Of a DNA stretch of 64,000 nt, positions 11,933 to 20,725 are shown piece by piece. The DNA comes from an uncultured Pseudomonadota bacterium (GTDB lineage Bacteria; Bdellovibrionota_B; Oligoflexia; Oligoflexales; CAIYRB01), in the NCBI GenBank assembly GCA_903915625.1, contig CAIWTN010000090.1, positions 130,226 to 194,225 on the forward strand, written 5' to 3'. The notes beneath the pieces are model-generated. The model saw only the letters and a program-made list of their open reading frames with translations. It ran no database searches and was not told the DNA's origin. Every line of letters begins with the position of its first letter. Position 1 is the first letter of the stretch. A program made the translations under genes and the position numbers.

Positions 11933-12680
11933 CGAAGCTCTCTTCCGCAGGAGCAGCCGCGGGGGCTGCACCAGCAATCTTTTCATTGGTGGGTTGTTCG
12001 GACTGTGGTGAATGTGAGATCTCGGAATGCTCTGTCATCGGAACGTATGAAATGGCGTCACGAGGGGCTAAAAGATTAATTAGAACGGCGACACCATGGT
12101 GGATGCTTTCGGTTAGGTTTATGGCCATGCCTTTGAGCAAATAATATCCGGATAGCAATATTGTTCCAAAAAGAAGCCCGAGCGCAGTTGGGGAAAGTGA
12201 ACTAGCTATACCTTGAGCTATGGTCGCTTGTTTCTTGGCCGTATCCAGCACGTCTACAGATTGAAATGCCACCCACAGAGAGTCGATGGTCCCCAGGATG
12301 CCGACCAACATTATTAGAAGTGTTAGTGCCGGCAAGGCCCCTAAGCGTCTTTCTATACTTGGCAAGAATTCCAGCGCTTCTTCCTCAATAGTGCCGCGGA
12401 CTTTAGTCGGGTCGCTATCTGCAGCTTCGAGAGCCCTGCAGGCTATTTTGGGGAGCGAAGTAGACGACGTGTTTTTACAGAGGTTGACGGCCCTGTTTAA
12501 ATCTTCAGAGAGAACCATCTTCCTTAGACTGTTGAGGAACTTTGAAAAATTTATGTGGTAGACCGCTTGTAACATGATCAACCGTTCAAAAAATAAAATA
12601 CAGGCAATAAATCCTATGGCTAACATCGTCAGCACATAGCCATTACCCATCTGTAAGCTACGGGCGACCTCACTCCACAT
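11886..12680 (-). CDS. MotA/TolQ/ExbB proton-channel protein
   Basis: A 264-residue inner-membrane protein with three spans: one at about 17-38, then two in the MotA/ExbB domain (ALPALTLLIMLVGILGTIDSLWVAF and IASSLSPTALGLLFGTILLSGYYLL). The LGTIDSLW and ALGLLFG patterns are those of ExbB/TolQ subunits, which form the proton-conducting stator. A ~55-residue acidic, Ala/Pro-rich tail follows and is unusual. It is the first gene of a six-gene minus-strand operon (ExbB, ExbD, ExbD, AgmX-like, RNase J, nucleosidase-fold) with overlapping reading frames. Confidence 0.9.
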   Translation of the reverse strand: MWSEVARSLQMGNGYVLTMLAIGFIACILFFERLIMLQAVYHINFSKFLNSLRKMVLSEDLNRAVNLCKNTSSTSLPKIACRALEAADSDPTKVRGTIEEEALEFLPSIERRLGALPALTLLIMLVGILGTIDSLWVAFQSVDVLDTAKKQATIAQGIASSLSPTALGLLFGTILLSGYYLLKGMAINLTESIHHGVAVLINLLAPRDAISYVPMTEHSEISHSPQSEQPTNEKIAGAAPAAAPAEESFDDVSIEDIKDEEEII

Positions 12681-12791
12681 AGTTTTACTCCAAGTCGTTT
12701 TCTCTATTGTAACTTATAAGCGCATGAATACCCAGCCGCCTGCCCTTGTTGCGCCGGTCACAGTGGAACCAGATGCCCGGCGCGTCAGAAA

Positions 12792-14396
12792 TTAGCTGAG
12801 TATTTTTTTTGTCTTGGAGTGGTTAGGAACGTGTTTAGTGGGCTCAAGAGTTGAGGTGGACGTAGCTGGCGTCGGAATTTGATCTGAGGCGTGATTTGCA
12901 GTACTCGTTTTTAAAGTTAAAGAACCATTTTCGTGAGCTCTTATCATGGCGCGAAGTATTTCTGGGTCGAATAGCTCACGTTCTTCGGTGATTCGGCTGA
13001 TCGCATCGGATTGATCCATAAACCCAGAATAAGCTCGTCCAGAAACCATGGCGTCGAAGACATCGGACAGCGCCACAATCCTGCCAAAAAACGGAATGTC
13101 CTCTCCCGTCAGACCATCAGGGTATCCTGAGCCATCCCACTTTTCGTGGTGATGTTTGACGCCAGAGATGAATCTCTGTGCATTAGGCATATGACTAATA
13201 ATGTCAGAGCCGATCGTGGGATGCAGTTTCATTTCCTCATATTCCTCCGAGCTAAGCATGGAGGCTTTCTTGAGAATTGCATCCGGGATGCCAATTTTAC
13301 CAATGTCGTGACACAGGGCGCTGATTAAGAGCAGCTTCTTGAGGTCTCGACTTAATTTGAGTTCGTCTGCAATGGCGATCGAGTAACGGCTCACCCTTTC
13401 CGAATGGCCATGTGTATAGGTGTCCTTAGCTTCGATAGTCGCGACCATCGTCTCAATCATCCCAAGCATCCAGGCATCTAATTCGCGCCGAAGCAGCATG
13501 TTCTCAAAAGAAGGCGCGCATCGACTAATCAGTGCTTGTGCCAAATCCAGTTCTTTTGGTGAGAGGCTAGATTCTGTGGACGAGGCCTCTAAGTGAACTA
13601 TACAAATCGTTTCGTCGTTATAGACCATCGGAAGAATTAACCTAGTGTCACCTTGATGAGTCACATGGGGTGAGAATTCAGTCGGCAGAAGGATGCCTTG
13701 TTTTCGCGCCAGAACATCTTCGAACGCGCGCTGACTAAGTACAAACGATTCTTTTTTTCTTCTGTAGTGTCTGCTTGCAATTGGAACAAGTTGCCGTGTG
13801 GGAGCGCTCCACATAAAAAATGCAGCCCGATTGGCAGATGGGACCAGCTTGCCAATGGACTTGAGTAGAGCCTTGCTGGCTTCTTCGAAATCATGAATTA
13901 CTACAATATTTCCATGTAGATCATAGACTTCCTTGACGGCCTTGAGATCTGTCGTGAGCTGATTCATCACGCCTAGTTGATTCAGTCTTTGAGGGGCAAA
14001 CTTTTTAGGTTGGTCCCCACGCCCTAATTCAATCGGCCCTTTGAGTCCCAGGTCCTCTGAAAGAATCATATCGAACTGCAATATTTCATTGGTCAATTGT
14101 ATGTTTGGTTCCGAAGTCACGAATTGAAATTCGGTAGATCCAACCAGCAGCTTGTCGTTATTTTGGATAATGGAATTTAAGACTCGGTCACCGTTGATAA
14201 ATGTTCCATTTCTTGACTCGAGATCCTCGCAGATAAATAAGCGGCCGCGTCGCTTAATGCGGAGGTGAAAACGAGACACTTCCTCGTCATCGAGCACCAC
14301 AGAGTTCGTGTCATCCCTGCCGATAGTAATAGGAAATTGAGCCAGAACTATTCGTTTTCCGGAATCAGCACCGCGTTCTACGATTAGTACGGTCAT
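12792..14396 (-). CDS. FHA-GAF-HD-GYP protein, predicted cyclic-di-GMP phosphodiesterase
   Basis: A 534-residue signalling protein. Residues 1-95 are a full FHA domain (FPITIGRD, EEVSRFHLRIK, ESRNGTFINGDRV) that binds phosphothreonine. The middle (~165-300) is GAF-like. Residues ~310-500 are an HD-GYP phosphodiesterase with ALCHDIGKIGIPD, HHEKWDGSGYPDGL and ALSDVFDAM, the complete metal and GYP motifs. It should hydrolyse c-di-GMP under control of a phosphorylated partner, linking Ser/Thr phosphorylation (see the PP2C gene at 5852) to c-di-GMP (see PilZ at 22256). The ATG at 14396 is isolated, with its own upstream region. Confidence 0.93.
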   Translation of the reverse strand: MTVLIVERGADSGKRIVLAQFPITIGRDDTNSVVLDDEEVSRFHLRIKRRGRLFICEDLESRNGTFINGDRVLNSIIQNNDKLLVGSTEFQFVTSEPNIQLTNEILQFDMILSEDLGLKGPIELGRGDQPKKFAPQRLNQLGVMNQLTTDLKAVKEVYDLHGNIVVIHDFEEASKALLKSIGKLVPSANRAAFFMWSAPTRQLVPIASRHYRRKKESFVLSQRAFEDVLARKQGILLPTEFSPHVTHQGDTRLILPMVYNDETICIVHLEASSTESSLSPKELDLAQALISRCAPSFENMLLRRELDAWMLGMIETMVATIEAKDTYTHGHSERVSRYSIAIADELKLSRDLKKLLLISALCHDIGKIGIPDAILKKASMLSSEEYEEMKLHPTIGSDIISHMPNAQRFISGVKHHHEKWDGSGYPDGLTGEDIPFFGRIVALSDVFDAMVSGRAYSGFMDQSDAISRITEERELFDPEILRAMIRAHENGSLTLKTSTANHASDQIPTPATSTSTLEPTKHVPNHSKTKKILS

Positions 14397-14495
14397 TTCT
14401 TAGTTTGCCTAATGGACACGGTTGCTCCAAAAACACCTCTGTTGACTTCCTGCGTGTCGGCTGAAGTCTCTCGCAGCTTAAGCTGAGGGGGAGAC

Positions 14496-15014
14496 TTGCC
14501 GATAAAACTTATGAAACTGAAATCAATCATTCAGCCGATGAGCACTAAAATGAGCCGTTTGATAATTCCCATTTTTTTATTAGCGATTATCGCTGTTGGG
14601 GCACTATCTCTTGCGAGCTTTCGGCAGAATAAGCTCGCTAGCCGTACGCTGCCGCCGCTAGGCGAAAGACAATACCTACTGCCCAATGACCGCCGCTTCG
14701 ATGGTGTATCCATACAGAGACTTAGCCAAGGCGATGCGGCGCGGTACATGCGAGACCCGGATCGACCAAGTAAATTCCATTCAGCAAAAGCGGAGCATTC
14801 TGTAGATTATGCTGTGCCAGCCCTACCTAAAACTTCAGTTCCACGTGCGAAGAGTGCGGAGCTTCGCTTCCATAGTGTTAAAGTCAGTGGCCGAGCCACA
14901 CGCCCTCGGCTGGATTTCAATTTGGAGTCCCTACCAATAGAGCGCGCCGATGAGCCGATGAGCCAAGATTTTTATCCGAGGGTTTTTGCCCCGGCTCAGG
15001 ACTACTCGTTTTAA
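14496..15014 (+). CDS. Hypothetical single-pass membrane protein
   Basis: A 172-residue protein I do not recognise. One hydrophobic segment near residues 22-42 (LIIPIFLLAIIAVGALSLASF) works as an anchor or uncleaved signal. The rest is polar, Arg/Pro/Ser-rich and without clear domains, presumably periplasmic. The start is taken as TTG at 14496 because GAGGGG lies 5 nt before it; ATG at 14511 is the alternative. It is divergent from the FHA/HD-GYP gene, so the 14397-14495 gap should hold both promoters. Confidence 0.6.
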   Translation: MPIKLMKLKSIIQPMSTKMSRLIIPIFLLAIIAVGALSLASFRQNKLASRTLPPLGERQYLLPNDRRFDGVSIQRLSQGDAARYMRDPDRPSKFHSAKAEHSVDYAVPALPKTSVPRAKSAELRFHSVKVSGRATRPRLDFNLESLPIERADEPMSQDFYPRVFAPAQDYSF

Positions 15015-15116
15015 GCCACGCCTCTTACAATCCGAAACCGCCTGCCTTAGGCTTTCCCGTTTCATGTTATCTGCGCTGCTGTTGCTTTTAGGTGGTGTAC
15101 GCAGACCCTAACACTG

Positions 15117-15134
15117 GTTGACTGGCTGGTCAAC
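15117..15134. promoter_or_regulatory. Inverted repeat upstream of the PAP2 gene
   Basis: GTTGAC and GTCAAC are perfect inverted copies separated by 6 bp, about 90 bp before the PAP2 start codon, inside a 208-bp intergenic gap. The size and symmetry suit a repressor operator, but there is no second copy nearby and a chance origin is possible. Confidence 0.3.
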
Positions 15135-15222
15135 TTAAAATCTTCTCTAGTCGATTCGGGTGATCCAAAGTTACAAATAGTACTTAAGCTAAAGTGCTCC
15201 CGAAAACTAAAAGGTCGACACC

Positions 15223-15807
15223 ATGCTTTCCGAGTTGATCGCTTTTGATGAAGCGACGTTCCGTTTTATCAATCAGCAACTCGCCTCGCCGGTTCTTGAT
15301 TCCTGTATGATGTTCGTTTCGAATAAATATACTTGGGTGACTGCTGGTTTAATTTTTTTGTTGTTTGCCTTCATCCAAAAGCGCAGGACTCTGCTACCTA
15401 TATGCGTGATGATCGCGCTAACCATCGGGCTGACTGACTTTATGACCTTTCAGGTTTTAAAGCCGACATTTGCGCGCGATCGTCCCTGTCGGCAGTTTCA
15501 GGATATTCATTTGGTCCCCGAGTTCTGCGGGGGGGATCATGGTTTTCCCTCCAACCATGCTGCAAACGGCATGGCTGTCACGGTGTTGCTCGTACTTAAT
15601 TCCAACGTTTGGGTGGCTCTGACTGCCTTTCTGATGACGACATTGGTTGGATTTAGTCGGGTATATCTGGGAGTCCATTTTCCAGGTGATGTGCTAGCAG
15701 GATTTTTGTGCGGCGCTTTGTTTGGACTGATCAGTCATGTTTTGATTAAAGTTTTTTCAAAATTTGTTGGCCGACTAATTAAAGATCGCCGGTTAAATCA
15801 ATTGTGA
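15223..15807 (+). CDS. PAP2-family membrane phosphatase
   Basis: A 194-residue inner-membrane protein with about five hydrophobic spans and the three-part PAP2 active site facing the periplasm: KPTFARDRP, GFPSNHAANG (catalytic His) and SRVYLGVHFPGDVLAG (second catalytic His and Asp). Such enzymes dephosphorylate undecaprenyl pyrophosphate, phosphatidic acid or PGP; the substrate cannot be told from sequence. It overlaps the 3' end of the convergent M1-like gene by 29 nt. Confidence 0.9.
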   Translation: MLSELIAFDEATFRFINQQLASPVLDSCMMFVSNKYTWVTAGLIFLLFAFIQKRRTLLPICVMIALTIGLTDFMTFQVLKPTFARDRPCRQFQDIHLVPEFCGGDHGFPSNHAANGMAVTVLLVLNSNVWVALTAFLMTTLVGFSRVYLGVHFPGDVLAGFLCGALFGLISHVLIKVFSKFVGRLIKDRRLNQL

Positions 15808-18544
15808 CCATCGGTTTGCGTTCTTTGACACCGCCCACATCGTTAAAGGCAATAACCAAAATACTTAGTCTGGTTAATGCTAGCGAGCCTGCTCCGGAAA
15901 GATCGCCGCCGAAGGGTAGTAGGAAGCCAAATCCTGCAGACCTGTAGCTAAAGTGCTCTCTACCAGCAACGCCTAAATCATAGTAGACGCGCCAACGCAT
16001 TTGTCTCGAGAGTATAAGGGAGTCATAGGGTAGTGGGAGGAAGAAAGGTAAGTACAGGTCGAAGCTCGTCGTTGCTATAGAGCGCACCCACGTTCCGATG
16101 CTGTAAAGCCTTAAATGCGCCTCTCCGAGATTCGTTGGTTTAAAGAGAGCCACTTGCGGAAGATTGCCGTCTCCGTCAACTTCACCGCGGAATAGTCTCA
16201 CGCTAAATTTACTTTGATTAGTTATGTTGCATTCGGTGCTCATGACGCCGAATCGTCGATCGTAGTTAAATCCGTGAGCCATGGCTCCAGGAGCTTTTTC
16301 AAAACTGAGCCCAAGACGGTAATTGCAGCTGCGTGTATAGCCTACTGGCTGTAGGTTCGCGCCAATTCCGACCGTGCCATGGTTGGTTTCTGGTTGGCCC
16401 GCCCGTTCACGATTGCGCAATGACCAGTCCATGCTTAGGTAGGGAAAGCTTTTTATCAACGGCGAGCGAATTAACGAAGCTTGCAGCAATCGATCGTGGT
16501 CATAGTTTTGACTGAGGTTAAGATCCAGTTTGGCAGCGACTTGTGGGAGCTTTATAGAATCGCTAATCCGCACAGACGCCAGCTTTGTTCCTGGAGCCAC
16601 TTCTGCACGCCCGATGATTCCGTGACTGATATATCGGAAGAGAGCAGCCTGAACTCCTAAAGAAAATGGTTCTCCAGGCCGCCGGAATGCATAAGGTAGC
16701 CATAATAATGTGTAAGCATCATCACGCAGAGTATTTGCATTCCCCGGGAATAATGACCAAGGAGCAGTACCTAAACGATCATTGAACCGATCTGCATCAA
16801 ATGTTTCATGTGTGGGGTCAAGAGCTACATCCATGGGTTCATGCGGTGTAACTATGCTAGCCACCCATGATGCGTCTCCATTTTTCTCGAGATGAGGTTC
16901 ACCATGGGCGATATAGGTTCGATTGCTTGCGTCCTTGATTCCAAAAGACGGAGGGTAATCAATTCCCCCCTCCTGTTTAGCTTTAAGCTCAGAGATCCAA
17001 TTACCATTAGGCAGCATTCTCGAGTTCACGTCTGTCAGCGCAAAATCTGGCCAGCCATCGCTAGTCCACCAGGCCGTGAGACTGCGGTCCAATTGGTCTC
17101 TGGCTACCGGTGAGAATGGCGAAGGTAGTTGAGTCAGAGCAGAGCGAAACTGTTTAGGCGACAGGGATCCATGTATGTGATTCTTGGTCAAAGACCGAAG
17201 GAAGCGGAAAAATAATTGATCACCGACTAAATCTTTAAGTTGTCTGAGGGCCGAAGTGTGTTTCGTGAACAGTAGCGGATTCTGCTCTGCGAAAGGTAGG
17301 GTGGAGTCGTATGAAGCTGTGGTAAGAATCGCAAATGGGGAGTTCTGACGTAACAAAGACGAAGATATTTCTGTGTTTTGCAAATAATCAAATGATAGCC
17401 ATTCGCTAAATAATTCTGAAGAACTAAACAAGTTAAAAATTGGCGGATATTGTCTCATCGACTCGAGGGTGACGAATTCTGCGACGCCTACCGACAACCA
17501 GTCGTCGTCAGGTGATGGGCCTTTTATGGCACCCCCGTACCACTGCCTTGCTAACTGAAGAGTTAGCATCCAATGCTGCCAATTTAGGTAAGATCCCTGC
17601 GCCTTACTGAAGATCGCCTGAGCTGGCGTATTGAGCGCTATGACACCCGGTAATCCATGGTGCTGGAGCTCAGGTGTTTCCATGATGGTCAGACTGGGAT
17701 AGGGATAAGGACCAAGCATGTTGGTCATAATTGGTAGAATTTTGCTGATAGTCTCAGTTAGTTTAAGGAAATCTGTCGAGTAATAAAAAAAGTCGACCGA
17801 GACATCGCCGGCCTTGAATTTGATTTGTTCATAGTTTTTACCTAATGCAAATGTGATATCTCGACTTATTTGATCTACTGACACTTTGGTTGCATCGGTT
17901 ATCTCTCCGAGTCCGAGATACTGCCAGTCACTCGGGAGGCTGAGTTCCCCAATGTAGTGTGCGGATACCTGTCGTCTGTAATAGACCTGATCTAAATTGG
18001 GCGGTGGGCAGTGGTCCAGTAATTCAGGCATGAAACCGTGGTAAAACCAGTAGTTATCATCTGAATTCGGCAGCCTCGGAACTTGGCTTTCGAAAGTTAG
18101 GACCAGCTCTTCTTCCGCAGACCAATCGGCGGGGGTTGATATCTTAAGAAGCTGGGGAATTGGGAAGGCTGCGGCAATGCCTTGAGTGGTTAACGTCACG
18201 CGCAGATTACCGTCGTGAAAAACAGCTGCTGGGGACTTTGCTGAGAGCATGTCGAAGCGGCGATGCGTGCCGCGGTCTTCACCATAGTCCGGGTCTGCGT
18301 AGGGCAAATATAGGCAGTGACCATCTCGGGGACGCCAGTTACTGATCCGCATCTCCCCACGGACTAGATTTGGTCTGCTGTCATCCTCAGCTGGATTGAC
18401 GACCGCAGTGAAATGCACCTCGGGTAGGCTACCCTCGCCCGTCTCTTTAGTTGTAGCGGAAAGAGCCGAACCATCTTTCACAGGAATAGAGTACGCCTGG
18501 CTGCCGAAGGCAAGCCAGGTGATGATTAATATCTTTTCTCTCAC
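15779..18544 (-). CDS. M1-peptidase-like protein with lost zinc site and a probable beta-barrel C-terminal region
   Basis: A 921-residue exported protein with an N-terminal signal (IITWLAFGSQAYS). Residues ~40-480 follow the M1 (aminopeptidase N) layout. At the exact spacing of HExxH-18-E the residues are LQLAR (329-333) and Val352 in WLSVGVAEF, so both zinc His, the catalytic Glu and the third ligand are replaced, while the flanking QWYGG and AEF are kept. The GxMEN loop is also unrecognisable (ELQHHGLPG near 292-300). Residues ~600-921 show alternating amphipathic strands like an outer-membrane barrel. The GTG start overlaps the fadJ stop by 4 nt (GTGA), implying translational coupling. It is probably a non-catalytic surface or lipid-related protein. 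Confidence 0.75.
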   Translation of the reverse strand: MREKILIITWLAFGSQAYSIPVKDGSALSATTKETGEGSLPEVHFTAVVNPAEDDSRPNLVRGEMRISNWRPRDGHCLYLPYADPDYGEDRGTHRRFDMLSAKSPAAVFHDGNLRVTLTTQGIAAAFPIPQLLKISTPADWSAEEELVLTFESQVPRLPNSDDNYWFYHGFMPELLDHCPPPNLDQVYYRRQVSAHYIGELSLPSDWQYLGLGEITDATKVSVDQISRDITFALGKNYEQIKFKAGDVSVDFFYYSTDFLKLTETISKILPIMTNMLGPYPYPSLTIMETPELQHHGLPGVIALNTPAQAIFSKAQGSYLNWQHWMLTLQLARQWYGGAIKGPSPDDDWLSVGVAEFVTLESMRQYPPIFNLFSSSELFSEWLSFDYLQNTEISSSLLRQNSPFAILTTASYDSTLPFAEQNPLLFTKHTSALRQLKDLVGDQLFFRFLRSLTKNHIHGSLSPKQFRSALTQLPSPFSPVARDQLDRSLTAWWTSDGWPDFALTDVNSRMLPNGNWISELKAKQEGGIDYPPSFGIKDASNRTYIAHGEPHLEKNGDASWVASIVTPHEPMDVALDPTHETFDADRFNDRLGTAPWSLFPGNANTLRDDAYTLLWLPYAFRRPGEPFSLGVQAALFRYISHGIIGRAEVAPGTKLASVRISDSIKLPQVAAKLDLNLSQNYDHDRLLQASLIRSPLIKSFPYLSMDWSLRNRERAGQPETNHGTVGIGANLQPVGYTRSCNYRLGLSFEKAPGAMAHGFNYDRRFGVMSTECNITNQSKFSVRLFRGEVDGDGNLPQVALFKPTNLGEAHLRLYSIGTWVRSIATTSFDLYLPFFLPLPYDSLILSRQMRWRVYYDLGVAGREHFSYRSAGFGFLLPFGGDLSGAGSLALTRLSILVIAFNDVGGVKERKPMVTIDLTGDL

Positions 18545-20703
18545 GCCTCGTCCGGGAAAAAGCGCTGGCCGGCAGCAGCGTACTTAACTAAAAGCTCAGC
18601 CGGTTTGAATCTTGCGCCATACAGGTCTTCCAGCTTTTGCAGGCGACTGACTAACTCTCCTGCTCCGACGTGATCCGCGTATTTGAAAGGTCCGCCCCAA
18701 AAGGGTGGGAAGCCGAGACCAAAGACAGCCCCGACATCACCATCGTAAGCGCTGGCTAAAATGCCTTCTTCTAGGCAACGAATGGATTCATTTACGAATA
18801 CAAGAAGACACCGCTCAACGATCTCCTCGGCTGTAGATTTCTTTCCCGTCGTCGATGCGCGAATGAGTTCGGTGACGGTTGGGTCAGGGCGGCCCTTTTT
18901 ACCGTTTTCGTATAGATAAAATCCCTTGTTATTCTTTCTACCTAAGCGCCCACTGTCGGCAATTGCCCCGAGTCCCTTCGGCGGTACCAGGCGACTGGGG
19001 AAGGCGCTGGCTATGGTTTCGAGCACATGGATGCCAACGTCGATTCCTACCTCGTCGATTAATGCTATCGGCCCTACCGGAAAACCGAAGTCGATCATGG
19101 CTTTGTCGATGGCTTCAACGGAGGTGCCCTCTTCTAGGATCAGAGACCCCTCGTTGAGCAAGAAAGATAATGCCCTGGTCGTATAGAAGCCTGGACCATC
19201 CTTGACGATAATCACCTGTTTGCCTAGCTCTTGCCCCAACTCCACCGTTCTAGCGGTCACCCAGTCGGCAGTGGCGTCTGTAATAACTACTTCAAGTAAT
19301 GGCATTTTCTCTACTGGCGAGAAAAAATGCATGCCGATTACTCTTTCAGGGTGTTTAGCTTCTGCTGCAATTTGAGCAATCGGCAGAGCAGAGGTGTTGC
19401 TGGCGAAGATGAAGTCTTCTCCCGCTCTCTCCTCGACTTGCTTAAGGAGTTTTTGCTTTAGGCGCAGATCTTCAAACACGGCTTCAATGACAATGTCAGT
19501 CTTGTTCAGTCCAACCGTGCTCAAACCCGGGGAAAGATGGCCTAACTTTTGGCCAACTTCAAAAGATTTGATGCGGCGGCGATCGAGCTTCTTCTGGAAG
19601 TAGTCTCGGGAGTGTTTAAGAGCACGACCGATAGAATCTTTGTTGGGGTCGGCAAGGCGCACTCGGATGCCACGCTCTATCGCGACGGTCGCTATTCCCG
19701 CGCCCATAAATCCAGCACCGATGATCCCGATGCTTTCAACTTTACTCTGTCCGAATCGCTCGCGGCCCGCGTCTTTGAACCGATGCTTTTTTAGGCTTGT
19801 GGTGGCATGGAATAGATGGACTAAGCTGTGACTTTCGCGAGTAATAACGAGCTGTCCAAATAAGTCGGCCTCGAGCTCCAAGCCTTTCGCTAGGGATAAT
19901 TCAAAGCCCTCAAAAACGGCATCCAGAGCCATAAATGAAGCTGGGTAATGGCCGTGTGTTTTAGCCTGCACCATTTCCTTTGCTTTTTTGTATATCAGCT
20001 TTCGCCCAAGTAGGTTGCCTTCAGTTGCCCATTTCGGCAGATCACTAGCAAGGTTTCCCGGCTTAATGTCGGCCAAGCCATGGTGGTGTTCACTGCGGCG
20101 TTTGTGCGCGTATAAGACGGCTTGTTCGCGCAGCAGTTGCACGGGCACGCAAGCGTCGGCCAGGCCTATTTTCTCGGCTTTTTTACCAGCGACTCGCTTG
20201 CCCGTCAGAATCAGGTCTAGGGCGGCTTGAATACCAATAAGTCGCGGCAAGCGCTGTGTGCCGCCGCCACCGGGTATTATCCCTAGTTGGATTTCGGGCA
20301 GACCCAATTTGGTGCGTGTATCGCTGGTCACAACTCTCCATGTACAAGCCAGTGCCAGCTCGAGCCCCCCACCAAGTGCTTGTCCATTGATGGCTGCTAC
20401 AGTGGGTACTTTGAGATTAGCAATCTTTTGTAACACGGCTTGCATTTGGCGGGCGCCATTTGCGGCGATTTCCGCCGTTTTCATGGCATTGATTTCGGTA
20501 ATATCAGCGCCGACTATGAAGTCTTTTTTTGCGCTCGTAATCACGACGCCAGCAAGAGAGGTGTCACCTTCGAAAGAGTCGAGTATTTCGTTTAGTTGAC
20601 GAAGCACTTTCTCTGATAAGACATTTACGTCTTTGTCTTTGGTGTCGAGCACGAGTACTGCGACGTTGCCGACTTCTCTCTCAATTCGCCAAAACTCGCC
20701 CAT
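18541..20703 (-). CDS. fadJ: Fatty-acid oxidation complex alpha subunit (enoyl-CoA hydratase / 3-hydroxyacyl-CoA dehydrogenase)
   Basis: A bifunctional cytoplasmic enzyme of beta-oxidation with 720 residues. The N-terminal crotonase domain shows IVGADITEI and LGGGLELALACTWRV, followed by GLPEIQLGIIPGGGGTQRL (both active-site Glu positions). The dehydrogenase part has the NAD site GIIGAGFMGAGIA and the motifs NTSALPIAQIA and GMHFFSPVEKMPLLEVV, then two C-terminal helical repeats with GFPVGPIALIDEVGIDVG. AAAGGAG lies 9 nt before the ATG. It follows the thiolase gene by 22 bp, forming a fadI-fadJ unit, and is translationally coupled to the M1-like gene. Confidence 0.95.
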   Translation of the reverse strand: MGEFWRIEREVGNVAVLVLDTKDKDVNVLSEKVLRQLNEILDSFEGDTSLAGVVITSAKKDFIVGADITEINAMKTAEIAANGARQMQAVLQKIANLKVPTVAAINGQALGGGLELALACTWRVVTSDTRTKLGLPEIQLGIIPGGGGTQRLPRLIGIQAALDLILTGKRVAGKKAEKIGLADACVPVQLLREQAVLYAHKRRSEHHHGLADIKPGNLASDLPKWATEGNLLGRKLIYKKAKEMVQAKTHGHYPASFMALDAVFEGFELSLAKGLELEADLFGQLVITRESHSLVHLFHATTSLKKHRFKDAGRERFGQSKVESIGIIGAGFMGAGIATVAIERGIRVRLADPNKDSIGRALKHSRDYFQKKLDRRRIKSFEVGQKLGHLSPGLSTVGLNKTDIVIEAVFEDLRLKQKLLKQVEERAGEDFIFASNTSALPIAQIAAEAKHPERVIGMHFFSPVEKMPLLEVVITDATADWVTARTVELGQELGKQVIIVKDGPGFYTTRALSFLLNEGSLILEEGTSVEAIDKAMIDFGFPVGPIALIDEVGIDVGIHVLETIASAFPSRLVPPKGLGAIADSGRLGRKNNKGFYLYENGKKGRPDPTVTELIRASTTGKKSTAEEIVERCLLVFVNESIRCLEEGILASAYDGDVGAVFGLGFPPFWGGPFKYADHVGAGELVSRLQKLEDLYGARFKPAELLVKYAAAGQRFFPDEA

Positions 20704-20725
20704 GGTGAGTCACTCCTTTTAATCG

